Shown here: positions 6,600 to 6,810 of the stretch, one piece after another
Layout: the number at the start of each line of letters is the position of its first letter
Position numbering within the stretch: the stretch's first letter is position 1
DNA from: Clostridia bacterium
Lineage (GTDB): Bacteria; Bacillota; Clostridia; Oscillospirales; CAG-272
Assembly: GCA_017457465.1 (NCBI GenBank)
Contig: JAFTHJ010000149.1
Span: 1 to 6,810 of the forward strand
DNA: 6,810 nucleotides
Reading direction: 5' to 3'
The notes under the pieces: generated by a model
The model's database searches: none
Told to the model about the DNA's origin: nothing
Seen by the model: only the letters and a program-made list of their open reading frames with translations
Translations under genes and position numbers: made by a program

Positions 6600-6628
6600 T
6601 TGACAAATAATAGTTTATGTGGTAAAAT
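6600..6628 (+). promoter_or_regulatory. Strong promoter for the TPP riboswitch transcript
   Basis: A perfect TTGACA at 6600-6605 and TAAAAT at 6623-6628 are separated by 17 bases, with an extended -10 TGG directly before the second hexamer. Transcription would begin near 6635, about 10 bases before the aptamer. The -35 box begins only 5 bases after the stop codon of the upstream lipoprotein gene. Confidence 0.85.
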
Positions 6629-6645
6629 GTCACAGAACCGCATAG

Positions 6646-6780
6646 AAATCAGGGGTGCCTATTTGAGGTAAGAGGTAAGAAGTAAGAGTGAAAAGGTTAT
6701 TTCTTATGATACCGAGAGGCTGAGACGGATTTTTCCGAACCCTTTAACCTGATACGGATAATGCCGGCGTAGGGAGATGG
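6646..6780 (+). promoter_or_regulatory. TPP (thiamine pyrophosphate) riboswitch, THI element
   Basis: All conserved blocks of the TPP aptamer appear in order: GGGGTGCC at 6652-6659, GGCTGAGA at 6718-6725 (the pyrimidine-binding CTGAGA loop), ACCCTTTAACCTGA at 6739-6752 and ATAATGCCGGCGTAGGGA at 6758-6775 (pyrophosphate-sensing arm). P2 forms from GGGT 6653-6656 with ACCC 6739-6742, P3 starts with GCC 6657-6659 and GGC 6718-6720, P4 uses CCT 6748-6750 with AGG 6771-6773, and P5 is CGG 6755-6757 with CCG 6764-6766. P1 is short: ATC 6648-6650 with GAT 6776-6778. The P3 arm is long, with AAGAAGTAA 6677-6685 pairing with TTATTTCTT 6697-6705. An optional stem, CGGA-TTTT-TCCG, sits at 6726-6737. By family knowledge it senses thiamine pyrophosphate and reduces expression of a downstream thiamine gene, which lies outside the window. 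Confidence 0.95.
6665..6692 (+). repeat. Tandem heptamer within the riboswitch P3 arm
   Basis: Four 7-base units follow one another: GAGGTAA, GAGGTAA, GAAGTAA, GAGTGAA. The first two are identical and the last two drift. They form most of the 5' side of the variable P3 arm, and the third unit lies inside its pairing segment. The repeat probably arose by slippage or belongs to a purine-rich dispersed repeat. Confidence 0.65.
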
Positions 6781-6783
6781 TAT

Positions 6784-6800
6784 ATTTCGACTTTCGAAAT
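6784..6800 (+). promoter_or_regulatory. Hairpin after the TPP aptamer, possible expression platform
   Basis: ATTTCGA at 6784-6790 pairs with TCGAAAT at 6794-6800 around a 3-base loop, followed by TATTTTG. The 5' arm could instead extend P1, because ATTTC 6784-6788 matches GAAAT 6645-6649, so the two folds exclude each other, as in a riboswitch switch. The stem is AT-rich and the T-run is broken, so an intrinsic terminator is not convincing; the platform may continue beyond the edge. Confidence 0.35.
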
Positions 6801-6810
6801 TATTTTGACC

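Noticed and set aside
1..6810. CRISPR array, tRNA or rRNA genes, phage or transposase genes
   Set aside because: No regularly spaced repeats, no tRNA cloverleaf motifs, no rRNA blocks and no transposase or integrase motifs were seen on either strand.

Overview
The window looks like chromosomal DNA of an anaerobic, low-to-moderate GC Firmicute of class Clostridia. An Oscillospirales/Ruminococcaceae-like relative is my best guess, but this rests on gene content, protein style and synteny, not on a marker gene. Supporting signs are a clostridial-type pyruvate phosphate dikinase, the order pth-mfd-parvulin lipoprotein, strong GGAGG-type or AAAGGA ribosome binding sites, sigma-A-like promoters, many ATA and AGA codons, and a TPP riboswitch.

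Layout: (1) 1-457, minus strand: the first 152 codons of ppdK, running off the left edge. (2) 458-792: an AT-rich divergent intergenic region with an extended -10 promoter pointing left to ppdK and a good -35/-10 promoter pointing right to pth, plus an imperfect hairpin in the pth leader. (3) 793-1425: pth, peptidyl-tRNA hydrolase, with an N-terminal extension and an unusual Gln-Lys where the family normally has His-Asn. (4) 1426-1584: a spacer holding a compact nested inverted-repeat element of about 80 bp, directly before the homology-supported start of mfd and open in the mfd frame. (5) 1585-5175: mfd, the complete transcription-repair coupling factor. (6) 5176-5290: a short promoter region. 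(7) 5291-6595: a secreted lipoprotein with a parvulin (PpiC/PrsA-like) domain that carries a large Asp/Lys/Asn-rich insertion and seems to lack the first parvulin histidine. (8) 6596-6810: a near-consensus promoter starting 5 bases after the lipoprotein stop codon, then a TPP riboswitch with a long P3 arm built partly from a tandem heptamer. Its regulated gene, presumably for thiamine synthesis or uptake, lies beyond the right edge.

The genes are mostly housekeeping. Pth recycles peptidyl-tRNA and Mfd clears stalled RNA polymerase and recruits nucleotide excision repair; they probably share a transcript. The lipoprotein is an extracytoplasmic folding factor with its own promoter. ppdK belongs to central carbon metabolism on a separate leftward unit. 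I found no phage, CRISPR, toxin or defence system. The most interesting items are the structured element before mfd, the Pth active-site variant, the modified parvulin domain and the repeat-bearing riboswitch arm.
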